This document shows positions 8,759 to 16,729 of a stretch of DNA of 64,000 bases, one piece after another. This DNA comes from Bin90 sp965214635. Lineage in GTDB: Bacteria > Chloroflexota > Dehalococcoidia > Lucifugimonadales > JADFKI01. The notes beneath the pieces were generated by a model, which was not told where the DNA came from, made no database searches, and worked only from the letters and a program-made list of their open reading frames with translations. The stretch is taken from the NCBI GenBank assembly GCA_965214635.1, contig OZ243964.1:1860001-1924000 (forward strand). The letters are read 5' to 3'. Numbering within the stretch: the first letter of the stretch is position 1; every line of letters begins with the position of its first letter. The position numbers and the translations under genes are program-made.

Positions 8759-9087
8759 CTGTGCCGTCTTTCACAATGCATCAATGGGTATAGTATATCA
8801 GTTATCGAAAATCCCATTCCCCTGCTAGGGAATGGCTTTCATCCAACATCATCTACTTTGCAGAACCGTTCGGATGATATAATCTAGAATAGACATCGGA
8901 TAAGCATCGGGGCTAGGGGGTCTACCCCTATAGTTCAGTTTGCCTACTTGATGACAGCCGCCAACATCTCGGCGCAATGAAATGGGGATGGGCTTGCGCC
9001 AGACGAACACGGCGTTGTACGCTTTCCCATCGCACGACTTACTCTCTAAACCAACTAGCACCATTGGTTAGTAGAAAGGCTTCGTTT
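8759..9087. promoter_or_regulatory. Divergent promoter region between ccmH and the universal stress protein gene
   Basis: This 329-base gap separates two divergent genes and holds no convincing gene. On the minus strand, TGATATACT (-10 hexamer at 8792-8797) lies about 34 bases before the ccmH ATG. On the plus strand, TGATATAAT (-10 hexamer at 8878-8883) lies about 200 bases before the stress-protein ATG, leaving a long leader. Both have the extended -10 TGn; neither has a good -35 box. Assignments are by eye. Confidence 0.55.
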
Positions 9088-10035
9088 ATGTTCACGAAGA
9101 TGATGGTTCCACTGGACGGCTCGGACTTGGCGGAGGGTATTCTGCCGTATGTTACGCACTTCGCCAAAGGCTTGGGCATTCCGATAACGCTCTTGACCGT
9201 TATCGACCAAGGCGCTTTTGAGCTTCCGAAGCGCAGCAGCGTCATGGCGAGCGAGTCAGAGATGTTCGGGGCGCTGGAACGAATGGTAAAGGAACGGCTC
9301 GACGGGGTTGCTGCCGCTTTGATGGCGCAGGGCGTGAACGCAAGCACGACGGTTGCGCACGGCAAGCCGGAGGAGCAGATTGTGCGGACGGCGCAGCGCG
9401 AGGGGTGCGACATCATCGCAATGTCCACGCACGGCAGGAACATGATTGCGCGCGGCGTGCTGGGGAGCATCACGAACAAGGTGATGCACTCGTCTGGGAT
9501 TCCAGTCCTCACCATCGCCCCTAATCGTGCCAAAGAGCATCAAGATAATCCCGCCCAGCCCATTAGCGGCTTGCTCGCCCCGCTCGACGGCTCCGAACTC
9601 GCCGAGTCGTCGATTGAGAGCATTGCAGATCTCGCCCTGAAGATGAGGCTGAATGTAACGCTGGTGCGTGCGGTGCAGCTCGGGGGCGCTTACTCATCTT
9701 ATGTGGAGTCGTCGGCATTCGTAGATGCTAGGATACAGGCAGAGATTGAGGATGAAGCGCAAGAGTATCTGCAAGGTGTGGCAGACGACCTGCAGGCGCA
9801 GGGCATAGAGGTGGATTGCCAAGTGGTAACGGGCACGCCGTCAATCGTCATCACACAGGCGTCGAACGAGCGCCAGAACGATGTCATCGTGCTCACTACG
9901 CACGGGCGCTCGGGGTTCAGCCGCTTCGTGCTCGGGAGCGTCGCCGAGACGCTCATCCGCACATCCGGCGCACCCGTACTCGTGCTGAACTCGCAGGAAG
10001 CGCTAGAAGGCTTGCCCGCTACCCAACCAGCATAA
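9088..10035 (+). CDS. Tandem universal stress protein (two UspA domains)
   Basis: The 316-residue protein has two Usp folds, about residues 1-148 and 160-305. Each begins with a strand of the type MVPLDGSDLAEG or LAPLDGSELAES and ends in STHGRN...GVLGSITNKVMHSSGIPVLTI or TTHGRSGFSRFVLGSVAETLIRTSGAPVLVL. These contain the G-x-x-G nucleotide-binding loop of ATP-binding Usp proteins. Such proteins support survival under stress; the precise task is not known. The ATG at 9088 is chosen because GAAAGG lies 9 bases before it and the Usp fold starts directly there. The gene is monocistronic with its own likely promoter. Confidence 0.93.
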   Translation: MFTKMMVPLDGSDLAEGILPYVTHFAKGLGIPITLLTVIDQGAFELPKRSSVMASESEMFGALERMVKERLDGVAAALMAQGVNASTTVAHGKPEEQIVRTAQREGCDIIAMSTHGRNMIARGVLGSITNKVMHSSGIPVLTIAPNRAKEHQDNPAQPISGLLAPLDGSELAESSIESIADLALKMRLNVTLVRAVQLGGAYSSYVESSAFVDARIQAEIEDEAQEYLQGVADDLQAQGIEVDCQVVTGTPSIVITQASNERQNDVIVLTTHGRSGFSRFVLGSVAETLIRTSGAPVLVLNSQEALEGLPATQPA

Positions 10036-10153
10036 CCATGCCGCCGCCGCTAACAACAGGTGCGGTGGCACTTGTCCTAGATGCACCCGGAGTGCACCCA
10101 AAATGCGCAAGATGCGGTTGAGGCGCACGGTCAAGTTCGCAAGGCTGGTGTAG

Positions 10154-10867
10154 ATGATAGAAGCGATAGTGTTCGACTTCGACGGGCTGATTTTGGACAC
10201 GGAGACGCCGGAGTTCGTGTCGTGGCAAGAGATATTTTCGTCCTACGGCGTAACGCTGGAGCGACGCATTTGGGACGGCTTCATCGGGAGCGGCTTCGGC
10301 GCTTTCGATGTGTGCGCCCATCTTGCCGAGCTGAGCGGCAAGCGCATCGACCGCGATGTGGTGCGCCCGCTAATGCGCTCACGCTATCTGCGGCGCATAG
10401 AGCAGAACCCGTTGCTGCCCGGTGTGGAAGATTGCATCGTACGGGCGAAGCAACTCGGGCTGAAACTTGCGGTGGCGTCCAGCTCCAGAAGGGGTTGGGC
10501 GACGGGACATCTCGAGCGGCGCGGGTTGCTGCACAACTTCGAGTTCGTGCTGTGCGGCGACGATGTGTCGAATGTGAAGCCAGATCCTGAGCTATACGAC
10601 ACGGCGGTGCGGACGCTGGGCGTGCAGCCCCAAAACGCAATCGCAATAGAGGATTCGTCGCATGGGCTGCGCGCAGCCAAGGGCGCTGGGCTGCGGTGTG
10701 TGGTCGTCCCCAACCCTATGACAGAGCGCATGGCGTTCGACGGCGCGGACATGCGGCTGAACAGCCTGTCTGACCTGACGCTCGATGCCATCTTGGACGC
10801 CCTGAACGGCGAAACCGCATCCGTGCCTGCGCCGCACACTACACAACAGGCGCAATCTGCGCTATGA
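10154..10867 (+). CDS. HAD-superfamily phosphatase, beta-phosphoglucomutase/phosphoglycolate type
   Basis: The 237-residue protein shows all four HAD motifs: D8-F-D10-G-L-I-L-D-T-E (nucleophile and acid/base), VASSSRRGW (motif II Ser), the Lys in NVKPDPELY and the acidic pair in IEDSSHG. The helical cap between motifs I and II (about residues 15-85) places it in subfamily I, with phosphoglycolate phosphatases, beta-phosphoglucomutases and sugar-phosphate phosphatases. The substrate cannot be told from sequence alone. It follows the stress-protein gene after 118 bases on the same strand. Confidence 0.9.
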   Translation: MIEAIVFDFDGLILDTETPEFVSWQEIFSSYGVTLERRIWDGFIGSGFGAFDVCAHLAELSGKRIDRDVVRPLMRSRYLRRIEQNPLLPGVEDCIVRAKQLGLKLAVASSSRRGWATGHLERRGLLHNFEFVLCGDDVSNVKPDPELYDTAVRTLGVQPQNAIAIEDSSHGLRAAKGAGLRCVVVPNPMTERMAFDGADMRLNSLSDLTLDAILDALNGETASVPAPHTTQQAQSAL

Positions 10868-10964
10868 TGCGCTTATACTGTGTCCAGCGTGCTATAAATG
10901 CCGCGAGTGGGCTAGTCGCAGGCGCAATTTCAAGGCGATTATTCGAGACCAGCGAGGGGATAAA

Positions 10965-11438
10965 ATGCCAAAAGTAAGCGGACTGGGACATGTGGGTATC
11001 TATGTGAATGACCTGATGCACCTGCGCGACTTCTACTCGCGCGTGATGGGGCTTCAGATTACGGACGAAGACTTGGAAGAGCGGCGGATGGTGTTCCTAA
11101 GCGCCAACCCGGATGTGGAGCACCACGAGTTTGTGCTGATGGAGGGGCGCGACGCCCCCACAGACGCCAAGGTCGTGCAGCAGATCTCCTTCACCGTGGA
11201 CACACTGGCAGGGCTGAAAGACTTCTACAACACCTTCCGAAGTGAGGGCGTGAACATCCAGCGCATCGTCAGCCACGGGAACGCCTTCGGGATATATGCC
11301 GACGACCCGGAGGGGAACACGCTGGAGGTCTACTACAAGACCGGGTTCGATGTGCCGCAGCCGCACGGCGACCACATCGAGATGGAGATGTCCGACGAGG
11401 AACTGCTGGACATCGCCCGCGCCGCAATCCCAAACTAG
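10965..11438 (+). CDS. VOC-fold (glyoxalase/extradiol dioxygenase superfamily) protein
   Basis: The 157-residue protein has two beta-alpha-beta-beta-beta modules typical of the vicinal oxygen chelate fold: GLGHVGIYVNDLMHLRDFYSRVMGLQ in the first and VQQISFTVDTLAGLKDFYNTF...ADDPEGNTLEVYY in the second. H9 and E121 sit where metal ligands are conserved; the middle ligand, commonly a His before the I-x-F strand, appears to be Gln72. It could be a ring-cleaving dioxygenase, an isomerase or a resistance-type protein; the sequence does not decide. A GAGGGG ribosome-binding site precedes the ATG. The next gene starts 33 bases downstream and is probably cotranscribed. Confidence 0.88.
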   Translation: MPKVSGLGHVGIYVNDLMHLRDFYSRVMGLQITDEDLEERRMVFLSANPDVEHHEFVLMEGRDAPTDAKVVQQISFTVDTLAGLKDFYNTFRSEGVNIQRIVSHGNAFGIYADDPEGNTLEVYYKTGFDVPQPHGDHIEMEMSDEELLDIARAAIPN

Positions 11439-11471
11439 GCGCACCACGCCGCAGGATACGGGGGCATAGCG

Positions 11472-11771
11472 ATGGGGCAGCGCCTGAACGACATCCGCAT
11501 ATTGGGGCTGCCGCTGCAGTTCGTAGTGGTGGTAGCGATTAGCCTTGCGCTGACAATCTACTTCGGCGCATGGACGGCGGACGCGCGCATAAACAGCCGC
11601 ACCGCACCCCAAGCCGACGCAGCCGGGCAACAGTTCGACTTCAGCAGCGCACAGGCTGCATCGTATGCGTTCGGCAGCGCAAGCCTGCAAGCCGGCGCAG
11701 GCAGCGGCGCAGCTCCCGGCGAGGGGCAGGCGTGGGAGCGCATGTTCCTGTTCGCCTGCCCGCTGCATTAG
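11472..11771 (+). CDS. Small single-span membrane protein, unknown
   Basis: The 99-residue product has a short basic N-terminus, one hydrophobic helix (about 12-32, LPLQFVVVVAISLALTIYFGAW) and a low-complexity, Ala/Gly/Gln-rich tail. I do not recognise a family. It may be real because it is close to the VOC gene and its composition is membrane-like, but the ribosome-binding site is weak. The stop codon touches the left arm of the repeat element at 11771-11929, so the C-terminus may have been altered when that element formed. Confidence 0.45.
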   Translation: MGQRLNDIRILGLPLQFVVVVAISLALTIYFGAWTADARINSRTAPQADAAGQQFDFSSAQAASYAFGSASLQAGAGSGAAPGEGQAWERMFLFACPLH

Positions 11772-11929
11772 CGCAAGAATTTTTTGCGAAAGAATGACTG
11801 ATTCGGCAAAGACGGACAGGCTAACACGCCATAATTTGCGACCATTTCTGCGCAATGACTGCTTCGGTAAAGGCAACAGGCTGACACGCCATAATTTGCG
11901 ACCATTTCTGCGCGAAAAATTTGCGCAAG
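11771..11929. repeat. 60-bp tandem duplication framed by imperfect inverted repeats
   Basis: Two copies of a unit of about 60 bases run from 11793 and from 11854. The shared core CACGCCATAATTTGCGACCATTTCTGCGC is identical in both (11825-11853 and 11885-11913). The left flank 11771-11788 and right flank 11911-11929 are rough inverted repeats of each other (GCGCAAGAATTTTTTGCG against the complement of CGCGAAAAATTTGCGC). The whole lies between two genes and has no coding potential. It could be a small non-autonomous mobile element or a degenerate intergenic repeat; no transposase is nearby. Confidence 0.7.
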
Positions 11930-11996
11930 CCTGCGATTGTGCGTGTCGAGGACAGGATTTTTTGGTTCACCCGCCGCTATCTGTGAGGAACAAGAT

Positions 11997-13349
11997 ATGG
12001 CGCAAAAGCCGCCTGCCGGTGGCAGTCCGAGCGTGCTAGGTTCGCAAAGGCTGATATATTCGCACTACGCCTGGGTCATCGTGTTCATCATCGCGGTGAT
12101 GCAGATGGTCGGGACATCCATCCGGATGGCGTTCGGCGTGTTCATAGACCCGCTGGAGAACCTCTTCGGCTGGAGCCAGAGCAGCATAGCGCTGTCATAC
12201 GCCATATCCAGCGTGGTAACAGCGCTCGCATCGCCGTTTGCGGGCTGGTTCGGCGACCGCTTCGGTGCGCGGCGAGCAATGACCGTGGGCACGCTGATGT
12301 TCCTAGCGGGCATGCTTCTCACGGGCATAATCGACAGCATATGGGAGCTATACCTATACTTCGGCGTGCTGCTGGGCGTGGCGCAAGCGGTGTTCCTAGT
12401 GCCGCTGATACCTGCGGCGATGCACTGGTTCCGCCGGCATCTGGGCATGGGTATGGGCATCATAATGGCGTCGTGGGGGCTTGGCCCTGCGCTGGCGGCG
12501 CCTGTCATCAGCCTGCTCATAGACCAGCTGGGGTGGCAAGACGCATTCGTCGCGCTGGGCGCAATATCGGCGGCGGTAATGCTCGTGCTGATAGTGCTCT
12601 TTCGGGACAAGCCCGCAGACAAGGGCTTGCAGCCCTACGGCCACATAGCCGGCGACCCGGATGTGCAGCGACGACAGGTCGCGCCAGAGCGGATGCGCCG
12701 CTTCAACCGCTACATGCGGAAGACCGCCGCCTACTGGAACATGAGCAGCATCCACTTCCTCGGGTGCGTGGGGCACGCCATCATCTTGGTGTACATCGTG
12801 CCGCTCGCGGTGAACGAAGGCATATCGGCGGTGCAGGCGGCGGGCATACTCACGGTGCTGTCGGCAGTGAGCATCGTGTCGCGCGTGGCAGTGCCGATTA
12901 TGTGCGACACCATCGGGACGAAGCTCGTGATGGGCATCTTCTTCGTGCTGCAGGGCGTGATGGTGGTGATGCTCTTTTGGACGCACGACCTCTGGATGTT
13001 CTACCTGTTCGCCGTGCTGTTCGGCATCGGGTACGGCGGGGAGACGGGCGGCTTCCCCATCCTGAACCGCCGCTACTACGGGCAGGCGCCGACGGGTTCG
13101 CCCTACGGGGTGCAAATGCTGGGCGCAGGGCTTGGGATGGCGCTAGGCGGTTGGATAGGCGGGCCTATCTACGACATCTTCGGCAGCTACGACATCGCGC
13201 TGTGGGCGTCCATTGCGACGAGCATAGCGGGCGCAGTGAACATCCTGCTGCTAGAGCCGACGGACAAGCTCCTCATCCCGGACTGGGAGGCGGACGATGA
13301 TCCGCCCGAGAGCGAGCGCCCAACGGCAGCACAATCGTCCGCAGACTGA
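11997..13349 (+). CDS. Major facilitator superfamily transporter, oxalate/formate or monocarboxylate type
   Basis: The 450-residue protein has 12 hydrophobic segments with the MFS loop motif GWFGDRFGARRAMTVG after the second helix and a longer cytoplasmic middle loop (about residues 205-235). The pattern resembles OFA/monocarboxylate carriers of the kind that move small organic acids by proton symport or exchange. The substrate is unknown. I chose the ATG at 11997 because GAGGAA lies 7 bases before it; earlier starts would add a stretch read through the repeat element. It is separated from the following gene by about 100 bases. Confidence 0.9.
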   Translation: MAQKPPAGGSPSVLGSQRLIYSHYAWVIVFIIAVMQMVGTSIRMAFGVFIDPLENLFGWSQSSIALSYAISSVVTALASPFAGWFGDRFGARRAMTVGTLMFLAGMLLTGIIDSIWELYLYFGVLLGVAQAVFLVPLIPAAMHWFRRHLGMGMGIIMASWGLGPALAAPVISLLIDQLGWQDAFVALGAISAAVMLVLIVLFRDKPADKGLQPYGHIAGDPDVQRRQVAPERMRRFNRYMRKTAAYWNMSSIHFLGCVGHAIILVYIVPLAVNEGISAVQAAGILTVLSAVSIVSRVAVPIMCDTIGTKLVMGIFFVLQGVMVVMLFWTHDLWMFYLFAVLFGIGYGGETGGFPILNRRYYGQAPTGSPYGVQMLGAGLGMALGGWIGGPIYDIFGSYDIALWASIATSIAGAVNILLLEPTDKLLIPDWEADDDPPESERPTAAQSSAD

Positions 13350-13451
13350 CCCCGTTCCGCCAAGCCAAGATGCGATATTCTTTCCGCTGAAACCGAGTGA
13401 TATAGTTGCAAAGGCTAACGCTCTGTTCCTTCTGACGATTATGCCAGAAAC

Positions 13452-15185
13452 TTGAGAACGCTTTTCTACATATTCGCTACAAGTTCCATCATCGTCTTAT
13501 TCTTGATGGTCATGGACATCATCAGCCCGGATGACATCCGAGAGCGGATAGCATCGCTTGTAAGCAGGCAACCCGTCGAAACTCCCGCCCCAGTATCGGT
13601 ATGCACCTCAACGCCCGTCCCCCGAATTGACACGCCTACACCCACTGCCACATTCACACCACTGCCGACATCTACTGCCACCTACACACCCACGCCGTCA
13701 CCCACTGCCACACCCACACCAACGCCGACACCTACTGCTACATCCACGCCATCACCTACGCAAACCGCTACACCGACACTCACGCCCACACCAACGCATA
13801 CGCCAACCATTCCCCCGACGGAGACGCCCACTTCGACGCCGAGCGTATGCACATACTCGCAGCTGGTGCTGATGGGCGCTGGCAAAGAGCACGCCCCCTG
13901 CTACACAGCCACACCTACGGGATCTCCCCAATCACCCCAGCCTTCCGCAACGCCGCAGCCTGCCTCACCCCAACCTTCCACAACGCTGCAACCCACTGCT
14001 GCGCCAACTTTCACAGCCACTCCAACGCTCACACCTAGCCCAACGGCGGCTGTCGCAGCCCGACCCGCACCCACTGCCAGTCCCACCGATCGCGCGCTGC
14101 CAACCCCAAGCCAAGCCCCAACGGCTGTGCCCGTAACCCCCGCATTAGGCTCAACGCCCACACCCGCCGTTCACATCCGCCGCCAAGAGGCGAAGCAGTA
14201 CATGTTGGAGCTGATAAACGAGGCGCGCACAGACGCAGGCCTCAACCCCGTCGTGCTTAGCGACAACATCGCAGCGCAACTACATGCGGATGCGGCACTT
14301 GCGAACTGCTTCTCGTCGCATTGGGGCATCGACGGTCTCAAGCCGTACATGCGCTACACGCTTACAGGCGGTTACCAATCGAACGCCGAGAATGTCTCCG
14401 GCTTGGACTACTGCATTCGTGAAGCGGATGGATATGTTGCAAATTCTAGCATTGAAGAAGAGCTACGGAAAACTATGGATGGCTTCATGTCTAGCCCCGG
14501 ACACCGCCGCAATATTCTTGGCAAGGCACACAAGAAGGTGAGTATCGGTCTCGCTTGGGATGAATATAATTTCACAGTCATCCAGAATTTCGAGGGATGC
14601 TATGTGGAGTACGATGAGTTGCCCGTTATTATCGACTGGGAGCTAGCCTTCAGTGGACGCGTTACGGACGAAGTTCACTTCGTCGACAAGCAGGACTTGG
14701 GCGTGGGGATATACTACGATCCTCCGCCCCATTCGCTCACCAGAGGGCAGGTTGCGAGGACATACTGTTACGACGGTGGCAGGATAGTGGCACATATCAG
14801 ACCCTGGCCCGGGATAGGTCGGTCTTATTTAACATATACGGACATCGCGAGTTACAGCCCGTGCCCCGATCCCTACGATGTCCCTGCGGACGCTGCGGCG
14901 CCAAGTTCATATTCAGAAGCCCATGCATTCTGGGAACAAGCCTACGCTGCGAGCCAGAACCAGCAGGAGCAAGAAATCACCTTCCCGTGGATTACAGCGT
15001 CGGAGTGGACTGCTAAAGGCAAGCGGTTTTCGGTCAAGACAGGCATCGGGAGCGTGCTCGACAAGCATGGCGCGGGCGTCTATACCGTTAGACTATGGGG
15101 GCCGGTTAACGGCGAGTATGAAATCATCTCTGAGTATTCCATATTCTATGCCGTGGAGCCGCCGTCTGGTTACACTAGCCGATAG
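13452..15185 (+). CDS. Membrane-anchored surface protein with Thr/Pro-rich stalk and CAP (SCP/PR-1) domain
   Basis: The 577-residue protein has an N-terminal signal anchor (about 3-24), then about 200 residues dominated by Thr, Pro and Ala (about 42-240), largely in short TPTPTA-type repeats. A CAP domain follows (about 247-385) with conserved residues visible at H290, E313 and H351 (SSPGHRRNILG). The last 190 residues are unassigned. CAP-domain proteins act outside the cell in adhesion, lipid binding or proteolysis. The stalk probably carries the domain away from the membrane and may be glycosylated. The start is a TTG without a good ribosome-binding site, chosen because the anchor helix begins right after it. 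The gene is convergent with the next one, 9 bases apart. Confidence 0.85.
   Translation: MRTLFYIFATSSIIVLFLMVMDIISPDDIRERIASLVSRQPVETPAPVSVCTSTPVPRIDTPTPTATFTPLPTSTATYTPTPSPTATPTPTPTPTATSTPSPTQTATPTLTPTPTHTPTIPPTETPTSTPSVCTYSQLVLMGAGKEHAPCYTATPTGSPQSPQPSATPQPASPQPSTTLQPTAAPTFTATPTLTPSPTAAVAARPAPTASPTDRALPTPSQAPTAVPVTPALGSTPTPAVHIRRQEAKQYMLELINEARTDAGLNPVVLSDNIAAQLHADAALANCFSSHWGIDGLKPYMRYTLTGGYQSNAENVSGLDYCIREADGYVANSSIEEELRKTMDGFMSSPGHRRNILGKAHKKVSIGLAWDEYNFTVIQNFEGCYVEYDELPVIIDWELAFSGRVTDEVHFVDKQDLGVGIYYDPPPHSLTRGQVARTYCYDGGRIVAHIRPWPGIGRSYLTYTDIASYSPCPDPYDVPADAAAPSSYSEAHAFWEQAYAASQNQQEQEITFPWITASEWTAKGKRFSVKTGIGSVLDKHGAGVYTVRLWGPVNGEYEIISEYSIFYAVEPPSGYTSR
13627..14100 (+). repeat. Low-complexity Thr/Pro-coding repeat tract inside the CAP protein gene
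   Basis: The DNA is a degenerate array of short units such as CCCACACCAACGCC, out of step with any fixed period and confined to the stalk-coding part of the CAP gene. Such tracts commonly change length by slippage. Nothing suggests a separate element. Confidence 0.8.
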
Positions 15186-15194
15186 CTGCGAACA

Positions 15195-15743
15195 TCACTT
15201 GCCCTGCATCAGCCAAGTTTGGCTGCGTGCGGGGCCTGTGAGCCAGCTTTCCACATACTTCTGGCGTGAGTCGGGGACTTCTACGCCCAGCCCGTCTGCT
15301 AGGCGGGTCATGAAGTTGAATGTGCAGGCTATCAGGGCGACCGAGAGTATCTGCTCGTCGCTCAAGCCGTGTTCGCGCAGCGCCTCCACATCGGCTTCCT
15401 GCATGCTGGTCGGCTCGCGCGTCAGCTTGGTGGCATAGTCGAGCATAGCCCGCGTTGGCGCATCCAAGTCAGCCTGCGTGTAGTCGTGCATTATGTGGCT
15501 GGCAAGCTCGGGGTCGTCGGAGGCGTGACGGAGAAACTCCCCGTGCGCCATCGTTCAGAAGCGACACTCGTTCTGCACTGACACGGCGGTGGCTATCGCC
15601 TCTTCCTGCGTGCGGGTGAGCGCAGACGCCCCGAATGTTATGGCGTTGTTCATATCGTTGACCGCCTTCATTGCGGCGGGGTTGATGGACATCACATTGA
15701 TGACATTCGCCGGGTGCAAATCGTCTTCGCGAATCCAAGACAT
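15195..15743 (-). CDS. AhpD-like peroxidase-related protein with in-frame UGA, probable selenocysteine (CxxU)
   Basis: Read through one UGA, this is a 182-residue AhpD/carboxymuconolactone-decarboxylase-fold protein, the usual length of the peroxidase-related family. It starts MSWIRED behind a strong GAGGAGGGA site. The family redox signature N-x-C-x-Y-C-x-x-A-H appears as N-E-C60-R-F-(UGA63)-T-M-A-H67: the only stop falls exactly on the second redox cysteine, and the frame continues without a shift for 119 further family-like codons. Proteins of this fold reduce peroxides with their CxxC pair, and AhpD-like selenoproteins are known in bacteria. A hairpin starts 5 bases after the UGA. The alternatives are a Cys-to-stop mutation or a base-call error. 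It lies 83 bases downstream of an SDR gene on the same strand. No Sec machinery is in the window. Confidence 0.75.
15522..15549 (-). promoter_or_regulatory. Candidate bacterial SECIS hairpin directly after the in-frame UGA
   Basis: On the mRNA, counting from the base after UGA (15557-15555), bases 6-9 (GGCG) pair with 30-33 (CGCC), 11-12 (AC) with 26-27 (GU), and 15-18 (GGAG) with 22-25 (CUCC), with a bulged GG at 13-14 and a UUU loop (GUUUC if the last G-C pair is open). An apical GU about 18 bases after the UGA agrees with the spacing known for bacterial selenocysteine insertion elements recognised by SelB. The pairing was made by hand; stability was not computed. Confidence 0.55.
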
Positions 15744-15826
15744 TGTGCCAGTCCCTCCTCTTCTGCATTGTGCTCATTGGCTCGAGGCTGATGATTATTC
15801 TGTCTCGCAAGGGGCTATGCGGCGGT

Positions 15827-16576
15827 CTAGTAGGTTGCCCTGCCGCCGCTGATGTCGAACACGCCGCCGGTGCTGAACGAGCATTCTGCGGACGCAAGCC
15901 ACGCTACGAGGGCTGCGATTTCGGCGATTTCGCCCGTGCGCCCGATGGGGATGCGCTGCACCATGTATTGCACCTGTTCGGGGGTGAGTTCGTCTAGGAT
16001 GCGCGTTTGCACAACCGCCGGCGTAACGCAGTTGACGCGGATGCCGCTGTGGGCTAGCTCCTTGCCTACGGATTTGGTCAAGCCGATAACGGCGGCTTTG
16101 GTGGCGGAGTAGGGCACCATGCGCGGGTTGCCTTCCTTGCCGGCGATGGAGGCGATGTTGACGATGCGCCCATAGTCGCGCGCGAGCATGTGCGGGATGA
16201 CGGCGCTGCAAAAGGCAAACACGCCGCGCAGGTTGATGCGGTAGACGCGGTCTAGCTCGTCCACTGGCAGTTCCCAGATGTTGCCGTCCGTGCCGGTGAT
16301 GCCTGCGTTGTTGACGAGGATGTCGATGCGCCCCCATGCGTCTTGCGCCGCCGCCACTGCGCGCTCTGCCGTGTTCGGCACAGACACATCGCCGACGATG
16401 AGCCGTGTGTCCGTGCCACGCGCGGAAATCTCGCTCGCCGACTGTTCGCCCAGTTCGCCGTCGATGTCCACCATCACCAGCCGCGCCCCCTCGCTCGCAA
16501 GCCGCCTTGCGATACCATAGCCTATGCCCGTGGCAGCGCCGGTTATGACGGCAACTTGATCGTTGAATCGGGCCAT
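15827..16576 (-). CDS. Short-chain dehydrogenase/reductase (SDR) family oxidoreductase
   Basis: The 249-residue protein has the classical SDR layout: TGAATGIGYGIA near the N-terminus for NAD(P) binding, NNAG, the catalytic serine in NIASIAG and Y-S-A-T-K. The D in MVDIDG at the end of strand two suggests NAD rather than NADP. The C-terminal GGVFDISGG is typical of the 3-oxoacyl-ACP reductase-like group, but the substrate is open. I chose the ATG at 16576 because AAGGAT lies 6 bases upstream. The AhpD-like selenoprotein candidate follows downstream on the same strand and may share the transcript. Confidence 0.92.
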   Translation of the reverse strand: MARFNDQVAVITGAATGIGYGIARRLASEGARLVMVDIDGELGEQSASEISARGTDTRLIVGDVSVPNTAERAVAAAQDAWGRIDILVNNAGITGTDGNIWELPVDELDRVYRINLRGVFAFCSAVIPHMLARDYGRIVNIASIAGKEGNPRMVPYSATKAAVIGLTKSVGKELAHSGIRVNCVTPAVVQTRILDELTPEQVQYMVQRIPIGRTGEIAEIAALVAWLASAECSFSTGGVFDISGGRATY

Positions 16577-16729
16577 ATCGTAATCCTTCATTCGGTCAAG
16601 ATAGTCAGCCAAAAGTTTTCAGTGCATCCCCATTGTGCTCATACAGATGCTCATATACAGAAGACAGAAGGGGGAGTTCATCGGGTGCGCAGCGTCAGGC
16701 GGCGGCAGCCATTGACTGATGCTCAGCGG

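Noticed and set aside
13627..14100. CRISPR-like or satellite array in the Thr/Pro tract
   Set aside because: There are no fixed-length repeats or unique spacers; it is a degenerate codon repeat within one reading frame.
15555..15557. Reading the UGA as a plain nonsense mutation that splits the AhpD-like gene into two small genes
   Set aside because: The stop lies exactly at the redox Cys codon, the frame is unchanged, both flanks are family-like, and the second piece alone would lack the active site. Selenocysteine explains more, though sequencing error remains possible.
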